A stretch of DNA of 64,000 nucleotides, from the NCBI RefSeq assembly GCF_000312385.1, contig NZ_HE997626.1, positions 2,327,678 to 2,391,677 of the forward strand, read 5' to 3'. The stretch is from Tsukamurella sp. 1534. Its GTDB lineage: Bacteria > Actinomycetota > Actinomycetes > Mycobacteriales > Mycobacteriaceae. The position numbers and the translations under genes are program-made. Below are positions 8,756 through 17,986 of the stretch, piece by piece. Each line of letters opens with the position of its first letter. Within the stretch, counting starts at the first letter, position 1. Under the pieces are notes generated by a model. That model did no database searches. It worked only from the letters and a program-made list of their open reading frames with translations, and was not told where the DNA came from.

Positions 8756-10357
8756 TTAATCCACGGCGACCGGCTCGCGCCGCGGCTCGCCCCCGCCGGC
8801 CGCGGCCGGCTCCACGTCGATGGTGGTGCGCAGCGGCTTGTTCGGCAGCAGCGTGACCGCGACGAAGGTGACCACGGCGCAGGCGGCGGCCAGCAGGAAG
8901 ATGCGGCCGGTGGCGTCGCCGTAGGACGCCCGGATGATCTCCTGCACGGGCCCGGGCAGCGCCGAGAGGTCGAGCTGCGCGCCGCTGCTCGAGCCGCCCG
9001 CGGGGGCGTGGATGCCGAGCTTGGCGAGGCCGGACTGCGTGAGGTCGGAGACCCGCGATGCGAGTACGGCGCCCATGGCGGACACGCCGATCGCGCCGCC
9101 GAAGGTGCGGAAGAACGCGACCGAGCTGGACGCGGAGCCGATGTTCTGCACGCTCACCGTGTTCTGCACCGCGAGAACCAGGTTCTGCATCAGCGAGCCG
9201 ACGCCGAGGCCGACGACCGTGATGTAGAGCATCACCATGCCGAGCGGGGTCTCGTGGTCGATCGTGCCGAGCAGGCTGAACCCGAGGACCATGACCACGG
9301 CGCCGCCCACGACGAACGGCTTCCAGATGCCGGTGCGGGTGATCAGCTGGCCGGACGCGACCGACGAGATGAGCATGCCCAGGACCATGGGGATCGTGAG
9401 GATGCCGGCCATCGTCGGGCTGTAGCCGCGCGAGGTCTGGAAGTACAGGCCCAGGAACGACGTGGCGCCGAACATGCCGACGCCCACGGCGATCGACGCG
9501 ATGATCGCGAGCGCGGTGGTGCGCTCGGTGACGATCTTCAGCGGGATGATCGGGTCCTTGGCGCGGGACTCGACGTACACGGTGAGCGCCAGCAGGCCCA
9601 GGCCGGCGGCCAGGTACACCGCGGAGGTGCTGGAGATCCAGTCGTAGTCCTTCCCGGCGAACGAGACCCAGATGAGCAGCACGGAGACGCCCGCGGTGAG
9701 CAGGGTCGCGCCGAGCCAGTCGATGGAGACGTCGCCCTTGCGCTGCGTCGGCAGGTGCAGGGTGCGCTGGATCAGGATGAGCGCGCCGACGGCCAGCGGG
9801 ACGCTGACGTAGAAGCACCAGCGCCAGCCGATGTGGTCGGTGATGACGCCGCCCAGGATGGGGCCGCCGGACATCGAGACGGCCATGACGGCGCCCATGT
9901 AGCCCGAGTACCGGCCGCGCTCGCGGGGCGGGATGATGCTGCCGATGATGGCCACGACCAGGGCCGTGAGGCCGCCCATGCCGATGCCCTGGATGACGCG
10001 GGCGAACAGCAGCACCTCGACGTTGGGCGAGGCCCCGGCGATCACGGATCCGGCTACGAACACGACGATGGCGGACTGGACCAGGACCTTCTTGTTGAAC
10101 AGGTCGGCCAGCTTGCCCCAGATCGGGGTGGACGCGGCGTTCGCCAGGAGCGCGGTGGTGATGACCCAGGAGAACGCGGTCTGCGAGGCGCCCAGGTCGG
10201 CGATGATCCGCGGCAGTGCCGTGGACACGATGGTGGTGCTCAGCAATGCCGTGAACAGCGCCGCGAGCAGGCCGGCCATGACCTCGAGGATCTCCCGATG
10301 GGTCATGGGCGCGGTTGATGACGACTGCGGTTCGGCGTGCGCCGTTGTCTCCGACAT
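8756..10357 (-). CDS. MFS multidrug efflux transporter, DHA2 (EmrB/QacA) family, 14 TM
   Basis: This 533-residue proton-coupled exporter has the hydrophobic periodicity of a 14-helix DHA2 protein. Motif A appears as GKLADLFNKKVL after TM2, and the antiporter motif C region lies around MSGGPILGG. Substrates are probably amphipathic drugs or an endogenous lipid or metabolite, but cannot be read from sequence. The ATG at 10357 has an AAGGAAGGG ribosome-binding site. The promoter and a two-part operator lie at 10375-10424, so a MarR- or TetR-type repressor encoded elsewhere probably controls it. No regulator gene is adjacent. Confidence 0.92.
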   Translation of the reverse strand: MSETTAHAEPQSSSTAPMTHREILEVMAGLLAALFTALLSTTIVSTALPRIIADLGASQTAFSWVITTALLANAASTPIWGKLADLFNKKVLVQSAIVVFVAGSVIAGASPNVEVLLFARVIQGIGMGGLTALVVAIIGSIIPPRERGRYSGYMGAVMAVSMSGGPILGGVITDHIGWRWCFYVSVPLAVGALILIQRTLHLPTQRKGDVSIDWLGATLLTAGVSVLLIWVSFAGKDYDWISSTSAVYLAAGLGLLALTVYVESRAKDPIIPLKIVTERTTALAIIASIAVGVGMFGATSFLGLYFQTSRGYSPTMAGILTIPMVLGMLISSVASGQLITRTGIWKPFVVGGAVVMVLGFSLLGTIDHETPLGMVMLYITVVGLGVGSLMQNLVLAVQNTVSVQNIGSASSSVAFFRTFGGAIGVSAMGAVLASRVSDLTQSGLAKLGIHAPAGGSSSGAQLDLSALPGPVQEIIRASYGDATGRIFLLAAACAVVTFVAVTLLPNKPLRTTIDVEPAAAGGGEPRREPVAVD

Positions 10358-10374
10358 CTCACCCTTCCTTCAAA

Positions 10375-10424
10375 TCTCTAAGCAATAACTTGCAGGGTGC
10401 AACTGTAACGCTCGCGAAGTTATT
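10375..10424 (-). promoter_or_regulatory. Promoter and nested operator of the MFS exporter
   Basis: On the minus strand, TTGCAC (10397-10402) and TAGAGA (10375-10380) with a 16-bp spacer form a plausible -35/-10 pair. The -35 lies inside TTGCA-GGG-TGCAA (10390-10402), a MarR-like inverted repeat. A second perfect 8-bp repeat, AATAACTT (10384-10391) and AAGTTATT (10417-10424), encloses it. This geometry predicts repression by occlusion of RNA polymerase. Confidence 0.6.
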
Positions 10425-10485
10425 CCTCAAACGAAATGCGGTGTGATGCGGCTCGCACCGATGGAACATGTTCTACCTTGGGGGC

Positions 10486-10929
10486 ATGGCCTTCACCATC
10501 GACCACACCCGCGAGATCGCCGCACCCGCCGCCCTCGTCTGGCAGACGCTGACCGACTTCGACGCGTACGGCGAGTGGAACCCCTTCGCCGTGTCCGCCC
10601 GCTGCGACCTGCGGCCCGGCGGCGCGATAACGATGCGCGTGGCGCTCCTGCCCGGCCGGGTGATGACGCAGGAGGAGGTCGTCGTCGCGGTGGACGAGGG
10701 CCGCGGCTTCTCCTACTCCATGAAGCCCGCGCCGGGAGGGCTTCTGCGCAGCATCCGCGACCAGCGGATCGAGGACCTCGGGGACGGCCGGTCCCGGTAC
10801 ACTTCGCACTTCCAGCTCGACGGTCCGCTGTCGCCGGTCGTGGGGCTGACCCTCGGCACGTTCCTGCGCCGCGGTTTCGACGGCAACGTGGACGGCCTCG
10901 TGGGGCGCGCGGAGCACCTCGCCCGCTGA
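10486..10929 (+). CDS. SRPBCC (START/Bet v1-like) family protein
   Basis: This 147-residue single-domain protein has the SRPBCC fold signature: IAAPAALVWQTLTDFDAYGEWNPF at the N-terminus and a long C-terminal helix (LRRGFDGNVDGLVGRAEHL). Members bind hydrophobic ligands in a helix-grip cavity, and some are cyclases or aromatase-like. No catalytic assignment is possible. ATG 10486 is preferred over ATG 10468 because the SRPBCC core begins there. TACCTT lies 8 bp upstream, resembling a -10 element for a leaderless transcript. It is divergent from the MFS exporter across the operator region and may share its control. Confidence 0.75.
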   Translation: MAFTIDHTREIAAPAALVWQTLTDFDAYGEWNPFAVSARCDLRPGGAITMRVALLPGRVMTQEEVVVAVDEGRGFSYSMKPAPGGLLRSIRDQRIEDLGDGRSRYTSHFQLDGPLSPVVGLTLGTFLRRGFDGNVDGLVGRAEHLAR

Positions 10930-11008
10930 CGGACCGGAATCCCACCGCCGCGGACCGGTTCGCCGCGCGGCCCTTTCGCGCGTCGCCGCGGCGCCGCACG
11001 ATCGGGGC

Positions 11009-11623
11009 ATGACCGAGAGCGCCGCCACCGTCGAACCGGGGCCGACGGTGCCCGCGCCGCCCGGGCGGGCGCGCGGAATCGCCGCGTTCGCGGCGTCCCG
11101 GTGGCCGACGTTCGTCGCCGTCGCGCTGGCGGCGGACGGGTTCTTCTCCGCCGTGACCGACGGCCTGGTCCGCAACCTCGCCTCGGCGATGGCGCTGCTG
11201 CCCACGATGTACGTGATCATGGTGGCGCTGGACCGGCGGCGCCTCACCTGGCCGGTACTCGGCGTCCTGCTCGCGGGGTTCGTCGCGCTGGAGGCGCAGG
11301 ACCGGGTGCCGCCCGTCGTGGTGATCCTCGCCGTGGCCCTCGCCGCCGCGCTCTGGAGCCACCGGCGCGGCCGGTTCGCGGACGGCTACGCCCGGCTGCA
11401 GCTGGTGGGGCTGGCCCTGTTCGGCGCCCTCTCGGTGGCGGGCCTGCTGCTCGCACCGGAGGCCGCCCGGTACGTGGTCGCGGCGGGCTGGTTCGGGCAC
11501 GGGGTCTGGGACGCCGTGCACCTGATCCGGGACCGCGTGGTCGCGCGCTCGTGGGCGCAGTGGTGCGCCGTCCTCGACGTGCTCGTGGGCCTGTCGCTCG
11601 TCCTGGTGCCGCTGTGGACGTGA
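11009..11623 (+). CDS. Integral membrane protein of unknown function
   Basis: The 204 residues contain about six hydrophobic segments after a short Pro/Ala-rich N-terminus. I do not recognise the family. A C-terminal segment (GWFGHGVWDAVHL) contains His and Asp residues within a membrane helix. It is followed after 1 bp by the convergent GlxA-type regulator. Third codon positions are strongly G+C-rich, supporting real coding. Confidence 0.7.
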   Translation: MTESAATVEPGPTVPAPPGRARGIAAFAASRWPTFVAVALAADGFFSAVTDGLVRNLASAMALLPTMYVIMVALDRRRLTWPVLGVLLAGFVALEAQDRVPPVVVILAVALAAALWSHRRGRFADGYARLQLVGLALFGALSVAGLLLAPEAARYVVAAGWFGHGVWDAVHLIRDRVVARSWAQWCAVLDVLVGLSLVLVPLWT

Positions 11624-11624
11624 C

Positions 11625-12593
11625 CTACAGACGGAAGCGGTGACGGTAGGCCGACGGCGAGATGCCCAGTACGCGGTGGAAGGCGCGCCGCAGGGCCTCC
11701 GGGGTGCGGAATCCCACCGCTCGCGCCACATCGGGCACCTGCGCCTCGGGCTGTTCGAGGAGGCGCTGCGCCGCGCGGACCCGGAGGTGCTCGAGGTGCT
11801 GTGACGGGGTGTGCCCCAACTCGCGGCGGAACAGCCTGCTCAGGTGCCGCTCGCTCACCGCGAGCTCGGCGGCGAGCGCCGCCGGGCGGTGGTCGGCCGC
11901 GGGGTCCGCGGTCATCCGCGCGATCGCGTCGCGCACCACGGGATGCCCGGCGGGCTCGGCGGACGACGGGCCGTACTGCTGCTGACCGCCGGGCCGCTGG
12001 AGGAACACCACGAGGTACTTCGCGACGGCGCGGGCGTGCTCCTCGCCGTGGTCCTCGCCGATCAGCGCGAGCGCCAGGTCGATCCCCGCGGTGGCGCCCG
12101 CCGAGGTGATCACGTTCCCGTCGCGCACGTAGATCGCGTCGGGGTGCCAGTTGACGGCCGGGAACCGTTGGGCCAGAGCGCCGCACGCCTGCCAGTGCGA
12201 TGTGGCGCGCCGCCCGTCGAGCAGCCCCGCGGCCGCGAGCACGTAGGCGCCGGTGCACACCGAGACCACGCGGCGCGCCGCGGCGGCGAGGCGCCCGACC
12301 TCGGCGACGAAGTCCTCGCCGGCCGCCGCGTCGAACGCGCCCGCCGGGTAGCCCGGGACGAGCAGGGTGTCGATCGGCCCGGCACTCCCGAGCCCCGGCC
12401 ACGCGCAGTCCGCGGCGAGCGTCATCCCGACGTCGGTGCGCAGCGTCCGGCCGTCGCGTGAGGCCAGCCGGATGCGGTAGCCGCCCGCGTCGCTCAGCGC
12501 CTGGACGGGCCCGGCGACGTCGATGAGGGTGACGCCGTCACACGCCGCGATCACCACCTCCCGGTGGCGGCCGGCGGCCTCAGTCGGGGTCAT
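11625..12593 (-). CDS. GlxA-family transcriptional regulator (DJ-1/PfpI domain plus AraC helix-turn-helix)
   Basis: Residues 10-180 form a DJ-1/PfpI-like domain with the nucleophile-elbow-like segment VSVCTGAYVLAAAG. Residues about 215-320 form an AraC DNA-binding domain with two helix-turn-helices (LAVSERHLSRLFRRELG and VARAVGFRTPEALRRAF). GlxA-type regulators usually sense small metabolites and activate nearby catabolic or detoxification genes. The start overlaps the 3' end of the dodecin gene by 14 bp, so the two are co-transcribed. The regulated target is not obvious here. Confidence 0.9.
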   Translation of the reverse strand: MTPTEAAGRHREVVIAACDGVTLIDVAGPVQALSDAGGYRIRLASRDGRTLRTDVGMTLAADCAWPGLGSAGPIDTLLVPGYPAGAFDAAAGEDFVAEVGRLAAAARRVVSVCTGAYVLAAAGLLDGRRATSHWQACGALAQRFPAVNWHPDAIYVRDGNVITSAGATAGIDLALALIGEDHGEEHARAVAKYLVVFLQRPGGQQQYGPSSAEPAGHPVVRDAIARMTADPAADHRPAALAAELAVSERHLSRLFRRELGHTPSQHLEHLRVRAAQRLLEQPEAQVPDVARAVGFRTPEALRRAFHRVLGISPSAYRHRFRL

Positions 12594-12795
12594 CCATGCG
12601 GAAGCCGATCTTCAGGGTGACCTGGGTGTGCGCCACGGCTCCGTTCTCGATGTGGCCGCGCGTGGAGACCACCTCGAACCACTCCAGGTTCCGCGTCGTC
12701 CGGGCGGCGCGGCCGATCGCGTTGTCGATGGCGGCGTCGACCCCCTCGGAGGAGGTGCCGACGACTTCGATGACTCGATACACGTTGTTGCTCAT
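12580..12795 (-). CDS. Dodecin family flavin-binding protein
   Basis: A complete 71-residue dodecin. The sequence from YRVIEVVGTSSEGVDAAI to LEWFEVVSTRGHIENG contains the conserved tryptophan of the flavin-stacking motif, and the chain ends in a beta-strand, VTLKIGFRM. Dodecins assemble into dodecamers that store FMN or CoA derivatives. The last 14 bp overlap the GlxA regulator start, so dodecin is the first gene of a two-gene operon. Confidence 0.93.
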   Translation of the reverse strand: MSNNVYRVIEVVGTSSEGVDAAIDNAIGRAARTTRNLEWFEVVSTRGHIENGAVAHTQVTLKIGFRMDDPD

Positions 12796-12807
12796 ACCCG
12801 CCCATCC

Positions 12808-12836
12808 TCCGCCTTTCCCCGGCGCGGGGAGGCGGA
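12808..12836 (-). terminator. Hairpin between thioesterase and dodecin genes
   Basis: Arms TCCGCC+TCCCCG (12808-12813, 12816-12821) pair with CGGGGA+GGCGGA (12825-12836), with a two-base TT bulge and a 3-base loop. It lies immediately downstream of the thioesterase stop on the minus strand. Confidence 0.45.
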
Positions 12837-12846
12837 ATGGCGCTGA

Positions 12847-13257
12847 TCAGCGATCCGCGGCGGGCGTCGTGTGCTCGGCCGCTCGCGCCCGGCGGTTGAA
12901 CCGGGCGGTGGCCCGGGCGACGATCCGGCCGGTGCCGTCGGTCACCCGGACGGTGAAGATGTCCTCCTTCGGAAGCCGTTCGGCCACCGAGGCTTCCGCG
13001 TGCAGCCGGTCGCCGAGGCGGGTGGGCCGGAGGTAGTCGATGTGGATCGAGCTGGCCACGCCGGTGTGCTCGGCGTCGTTGGCCGCGGCAGCCACGGCGG
13101 TGCCGACGACCGCGAAGACGAACGCGCCGTGCGTGGTGTCGTGCGGGTTGAGGTGGTCCTCGGTGACGGTCACCGTCGACTCGGCCCGGCCGCCGCCGTG
13201 CCCGACGACGTCGATCCCGAGGTGCTGCGCGTAACGGTCCGCCGGTGGTGTGCTCAC
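12847..13257 (-). CDS. Hotdog-fold thioesterase, PaaI family
   Basis: The 136-residue product has the PaaI-type signature HLNPHDTTHGAFVFAVVGTAVAAAAN, in which the Asn/His and Gly-rich helix form the acyl-CoA thioesterase site, and ends with the FNRRAR strand. PaaI-type enzymes hydrolyse aryl- or acyl-CoA that would otherwise trap CoA. No other phenylacetate gene is present, so the substrate is open. The GTG start at 13257 gives the standard length; upstream codons in this frame belong to the lhr region. The gene follows lhr on the same strand after 22 bp and may be co-transcribed. Confidence 0.88.
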   Translation of the reverse strand: MSTPPADRYAQHLGIDVVGHGGGRAESTVTVTEDHLNPHDTTHGAFVFAVVGTAVAAAANDAEHTGVASSIHIDYLRPTRLGDRLHAEASVAERLPKEDIFTVRVTDGTGRIVARATARFNRRARAAEHTTPAADR

Positions 13258-13279
13258 CCGCCCATTCTCCCCGACGGGC

Positions 13280-16200
13280 TCACCGCACGCGCAGGCCCTT
13301 CGGGGTCCTGGCGAAGCCGGCCGCCGCGAGGGCGCCCGCGAGCGGGGAGGTGAGGGCGGGCGCACCGTCGACCTTCTCGATCGCGAGGCCCCCGAGCCGG
13401 GGAGCGGCCTCGGCGAGCGCGGTGAGCGCGGCCTCGGGGGCGTCGGTGAACGTGAGCAGGGTGCGCCCACCGCGCTCGACGAAGAGGGCCAGCGCACCGT
13501 CGGCCAGGACGACGAGGGCGCCCGGCTTGCGGCCCGGCCGCGCGCCCGGTGCGTCGCCCTGCTGGGGGCGCTCGGGCCACGGCAGGGCGGCACCGAACGG
13601 GTTCGCGGGATCGGTGGCGGCGAGCACCAGGGGCGCGGCGGGCTCGGACCGCTGGTCCGCGCGGTCCAGGGCGGCCGCGGTGTCCCGCAGCGCGTCGACG
13701 GTGCCGTTCCGCGCGAACTGCGCGGCCCCGAGCCGTTCGATGAAGTACCCCCGCCGCGCCTTCCCGGACTCCTCGAACGCCGACAGCGTGCGGTACACCC
13801 GCGCGAACCCGCCCTCGACGTGCTCCGCCATGACCGACCCCCGGGTGACCACGCCGTACCGCTCCAGCAACTGCTCCGCGACGGCGTGCGACTGCGCCGT
13901 GGCGCCGGAGTCGTCCGGGGCCGGAGGCAGGCCCCAGCGCCCCGCGAGCATGGGTGGCGCCTGGTCCACCGCCACGCGGAACCGGGCCCGCGGCGGGCGC
14001 CGCGGGGAGCGGTGGGCCGTGCTCCGGCGGCCGCCGGCGAGGCGCGCCCGGACCGGCGCGAAGGTGTCGCCCGTGAGCCGGCCCGCCCACACCAGGTCCC
14101 ACAGCGCCTCGGGGGTGGCGCCCGCGAGCTGCCGGTAGAAGTAGGCGCCGCCGCCGCGGACCGCGTCCTCGATCGCCTCGTGCGCCTCGGCGGGGTCCAG
14201 CGCCCCGGGCGGCGGGATGGTCAGCGGCGCGAGATCCGCGGGGTGGAAGGCGATCCAGCCGTCCTGCGCGCCGATCGCGCCGTGCCCCGTCCACACCACC
14301 TCGCCGGTGCCGGTGAGCTCGTCGAGCATCGCGGGGGAGTAGTCCGTGACGCGCTGCGGCAGGATCAGCGACTCCCACGCCGACGCGGGGATCGGCACGC
14401 CCGCGAGCTGATCGATCACGGTGGCCACGCCGTCGACGCCGCGCAGCGGAGCGCGCAGGTGGTGCCAGCCGGCGAGGAACTCGGCGTAGGCGCGTTCCGA
14501 CACGGGCTCCACGTCCTGCCGGAGCCGGGCCAGGCTGCGCTGGCGGATGCGGCGCAGCACCTCGGCGTCGCAGAACTGGGGCAGGTCGTCGTCGGCCGGG
14601 ACGAACCGGCCCTCGATCACTCGCCGGGCGGCGAGGAGGTCGGTCAGCGCGCGCTGCACCACGGCGACGCCGAGGCCGTGGCGGCGGGCGACCTCGCCCG
14701 CCGTGAACGGCCCGTGCCGCCGGGCGTAGCGGGACACCAGGTCCGCGATCGGGTCCGGCACGGCCTCCGTGAACGCCGACGCGATCCCGGGCTGCAGGGG
14801 CACGCCGAGGCCGTCCCGCAGCCGTGCGGCGTCTTCGACGGCGGCGAGCCACCCGTCGCCGTACTCGAACACCCGGCCCGCGGCGACGAGCTCGTCCGCG
14901 GCGCCGGGGACCTCCTCGGAGCGCTCGGCGACCTCCGCGCGGGTGAGCGGTCCGAGCTCGCGGATCAGGTCCGACACCTGCTCGATGCTGCGGGCCCGGT
15001 AGCCCGGGGCGGTGCGCTGCAGCTGCGCGGCGACCTCGGCCAGGATGTCGGCGTCGAGCAGCTCGGTGAGCTCCACCCGCCCGAGCAGCTGCGCCAGCAC
15101 CGCGGGGTCCAGGCTCAGCACCGCGGCGCGGCGCTCGGCCAGGGGCGCGTCCCCCTCGTACATGAAGGCGCCCACGTAGCTGAACAGCAGCGAGGCCGCG
15201 AACGGCGACGGCGCGACGGTCTCGACCTCGGCGATCCGCAGTGACCGGGATTCGAGCGCCCGGTGGATCGTGACCAGCTCGGGCACGTCGTAGACGTCCT
15301 GCAGGCATTCGCGCACGGCCTCGAGCACGATGGGGAACTCCGGGTAGGCGCGCGCGACCTCGAGCAGCTGGCTCGCGCGTTGCCGCTGCTGCCAGAGCGG
15401 GGAGCGCTTGCCCGGATCCCGCCGCGGTAGTAGCAGCGCGCGGGCGGCGCACTCGCGGAACCGCGACGCGAACAGGGCGCTCGAACCGACGGCCTCGGTG
15501 ACCAGCGCGTCGATCTCGTCGGGGTCGAACCGGAACAGCTCGGCGCCGGGCGGCGCGTCGTCGGTGTCGGGGAGGCGGGCCACGATCCCGTCGTCCGTGG
15601 CGGTGACGGCGCCCGACAGACCCAGCTCGGCGTTGAGGCGGGCGCCGACCGCGAGCGCCCAGGGCGCGTGCACCCGCATCCCGAGCGGGGAGTGCAGCAC
15701 CACCCGCCAGTCGCCGAGCTCGTCCCGGAACCGCTCCACCACGAGGGTCCGGTCCGTGGGCAGCACGCCCGTGGCGCTCTCCTGCTCGTCGAGCAGGGCG
15801 ACGAGGTTGTCCGTGGCCCATTCGCCCAGGCCCACTTCGGCTGCGCGCGCCCTGCGGCCGGCGTCGTCGAGGGACTGGAAATCGCGGGTGAACCGGCCGA
15901 TCGCGCGGCCCAGCTCGGCGGGGCGGCCGACGGTGTCGCCGATCCAGAACGGCAGCCGCCCGGGCTGGCCGAAGGCGGGGGAGACGAGCACCCTGTCGTG
16001 CGTGATCTCCTCGATCCGCCAGCTGGTGGCGCCGAGCGCGAACACGTCGCCCACGCGGGACTCGTAGACCATCTCCTCGTCGAGCTCGCCCACGCGGGAG
16101 GCCTTCTCGCCCACCATGAACACCCCGAACATGCCGCGGTCCGGGATGGCGCCGCCCGAGGTCACGGCGAGACGCCCGGCGCCGGGCCGGCCCGTGAGGG

Positions 16201-17800
16201 TGCCCGCGTCCCGGTCCCACACCACCCGCGGCCGGAGCTCGCCGAAGTCCTCCGACGGGTACCGCCCGGACAGCAGGTCGAGCGTGGCCTCGTAGGCGGA
16301 ATCCGGCAGCGCGGCATAGGGATGCGCGCGGCGCACCAGGGCCAGCCACTCGTGCACGTCCAGCACGTCCATCGCCGCGGCGGCGATCGTCTGCTGCGCC
16401 AGTACGTCGAGCGGGTTGCGCGGGACCGCGAGCCTCTCGATGGTGCCCTCGCGCATCCGCTGCACGGTGACTGTGCTGTGCAGCAGGTCCGTCCGGTGCT
16501 TGGGGAAGAACACGCCGCGGCTGGGCTCGCCCACCTGGTGGCCGGCGCGGCCCACCCGCTGTAGCCCGGCGGCCACCGACGGCGGAGCCTCCACCTGGAT
16601 CACCAGATCCACGGCGCCCATGTCGATCCCGAGTTCCAGGCTGGACGTGGCCACCACGCAGCGCAGCCTCCCGGACTTCAGATCGTCCTCGATGATCGCG
16701 CGCTGCTCCTTGCTCACCGAGCCGTGATGGGCCCGCGCCAGAACGGGTTCCGCGCCGTGGCTCTGTCCGCTCGCCATGAGCACCGACGGGGCGCCGCCCG
16801 GGGTTGACGGGTTCGGCGGGCCGGCGTGCACGTTCGCTGCGAGCTCGTTGATCCGCGCGGTGAGGCGTTCCGCGAGGCGGCGGGAGTTGGCGAACACGAT
16901 GGTGGAGCGGTGCCGCTCGATGAGGTCCACGATCGCCGATTCCACGTGCGGCCATAGTGATCCCTGCTGCTGCGGGGCGGGCTCGCCGTCGAACACCGGG
17001 GCGGGGCCGGTGGTGCCGGGCGCGTCCTCGGGCGCCACGTCGAGCTCCGTCATGTCCGGCACGGGGACGGTGACGGTGAGCTCGAACTTCTTCTGCGACG
17101 GCGGCCGGACCACGGCCGCCGGCCGGGGCCCGCCGAGGAACGCCGCCACCTCCTGCGCGGGTTCGACGGTGGCGGACAGCCCGATCCGCTGCGCGGGCCG
17201 GTCGAGCAGCGCGTCGAGCCGCTCCAGGGACAGCGCGAGGTGGGTGCCGCGCTTGGTGCCGGCCACGGCGTGCACCTCGTCCACGATCACGGTGCGCACG
17301 TCCGTCAGCGTCTCCCGGGCCTGCGAGGTGAGCATGAGGAACAGGGACTCCGGCGTGGTGATGAGGATGTCCGGCGGCTTGCGGATCAGCTGCCGCCGCT
17401 GCTGGGCGGGGGTGTCCCCGGAGCGCACGCCCACGCTGACGTCCGGCGCGGGCTCGCCGCGGCGCTCGCGGACCCGGGCGATCCCGGCGAGCGGGGCCCG
17501 CAGGTTGCGTTCCACGTCGACCGCGAGGGCCTTGAGCGGTGAGATGTACAGGACGGAGGTGCCGGGTGGGGAGCCGGCGGCACTGTCGGGCGGGTGCGAC
17601 GGTGCGCGGTCCGCCAGGCGGTCCAGTGCCCACAGGAAGGCCGACAGGGTTTTCCCCGAGCCGGTGGGGGCGACGACGAGGGTGTTCTCGCCCTTCGCGA
17701 TGGAGCGCCACGCGCCCTCCTGCGCAGAGGTGGGGGCGGCGAAGGATTCGGCGAACCATTCGGCGGTGGCGGGCGTGAACGCCCGGAGGGCGTCCGGCAT
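13280..17800 (-). CDS. lhr: Large helicase-related protein Lhr, superfamily 2 DNA helicase
   Basis: This 1,506-residue ATP-dependent 3'-5' translocase acts in DNA repair. The SF2 core has Walker A APTGSGKT (44-51), the DEVH box VIVDEVHA (174-177), TTPESLFL, and motif VI QRVGRAGHQ. The WH and Lhr-specific C-terminal domains fill the remaining half. Its size and order match mycobacterial Lhr (Rv3296), which in mycobacteria belongs to the mitomycin C response. ATG 17800 starts at the conserved MPDALRAF region. An in-frame ATG at 17845 would add 15 residues, but it overlaps a GATAAC -10-like element. No SOS box was recognised upstream. Confidence 0.96.
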   Translation of the reverse strand: MPDALRAFTPATAEWFAESFAAPTSAQEGAWRSIAKGENTLVVAPTGSGKTLSAFLWALDRLADRAPSHPPDSAAGSPPGTSVLYISPLKALAVDVERNLRAPLAGIARVRERRGEPAPDVSVGVRSGDTPAQQRRQLIRKPPDILITTPESLFLMLTSQARETLTDVRTVIVDEVHAVAGTKRGTHLALSLERLDALLDRPAQRIGLSATVEPAQEVAAFLGGPRPAAVVRPPSQKKFELTVTVPVPDMTELDVAPEDAPGTTGPAPVFDGEPAPQQQGSLWPHVESAIVDLIERHRSTIVFANSRRLAERLTARINELAANVHAGPPNPSTPGGAPSVLMASGQSHGAEPVLARAHHGSVSKEQRAIIEDDLKSGRLRCVVATSSLELGIDMGAVDLVIQVEAPPSVAAGLQRVGRAGHQVGEPSRGVFFPKHRTDLLHSTVTVQRMREGTIERLAVPRNPLDVLAQQTIAAAAMDVLDVHEWLALVRRAHPYAALPDSAYEATLDLLSGRYPSEDFGELRPRVVWDRDAGTLTGRPGAGRLAVTSGGAIPDRGMFGVFMVGEKASRVGELDEEMVYESRVGDVFALGATSWRIEEITHDRVLVSPAFGQPGRLPFWIGDTVGRPAELGRAIGRFTRDFQSLDDAGRRARAAEVGLGEWATDNLVALLDEQESATGVLPTDRTLVVERFRDELGDWRVVLHSPLGMRVHAPWALAVGARLNAELGLSGAVTATDDGIVARLPDTDDAPPGAELFRFDPDEIDALVTEAVGSSALFASRFRECAARALLLPRRDPGKRSPLWQQRQRASQLLEVARAYPEFPIVLEAVRECLQDVYDVPELVTIHRALESRSLRIAEVETVAPSPFAASLLFSYVGAFMYEGDAPLAERRAAVLSLDPAVLAQLLGRVELTELLDADILAEVAAQLQRTAPGYRARSIEQVSDLIRELGPLTRAEVAERSEEVPGAADELVAAGRVFEYGDGWLAAVEDAARLRDGLGVPLQPGIASAFTEAVPDPIADLVSRYARRHGPFTAGEVARRHGLGVAVVQRALTDLLAARRVIEGRFVPADDDLPQFCDAEVLRRIRQRSLARLRQDVEPVSERAYAEFLAGWHHLRAPLRGVDGVATVIDQLAGVPIPASAWESLILPQRVTDYSPAMLDELTGTGEVVWTGHGAIGAQDGWIAFHPADLAPLTIPPPGALDPAEAHEAIEDAVRGGGAYFYRQLAGATPEALWDLVWAGRLTGDTFAPVRARLAGGRRSTAHRSPRRPPRARFRVAVDQAPPMLAGRWGLPPAPDDSGATAQSHAVAEQLLERYGVVTRGSVMAEHVEGGFARVYRTLSAFEESGKARRGYFIERLGAAQFARNGTVDALRDTAAALDRADQRSEPAAPLVLAATDPANPFGAALPWPERPQQGDAPGARPGRKPGALVVLADGALALFVERGGRTLLTFTDAPEAALTALAEAAPRLGGLAIEKVDGAPALTSPLAGALAAAGFARTPKGLRVR

Positions 17801-17986
17801 GCCTCCATCATGACGCAGGTGTCCGACAGGTGACGTTATCCGCATTTGTCCGCGGATTGCACCGGTTCAGCCGCAAGGGCCGGCGCCGTCGACGCGCACG
17901 GACCGGCGCTGTTTCAATCGCAAACAGGAGTCCGAACGGGTCGTCTCCGGTGCGGCGGGCGGCCCCCACTGAAGGTGGTGTGGAGA

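Noticed and set aside
13254..17759. Very long open frames overlapping lhr in other frames and on the other strand
   Set aside because: They are G+C-driven shadows. Their amino-acid composition is Arg/Pro/Gly-rich and no motif is present, whereas the lhr frame has complete helicase motifs.
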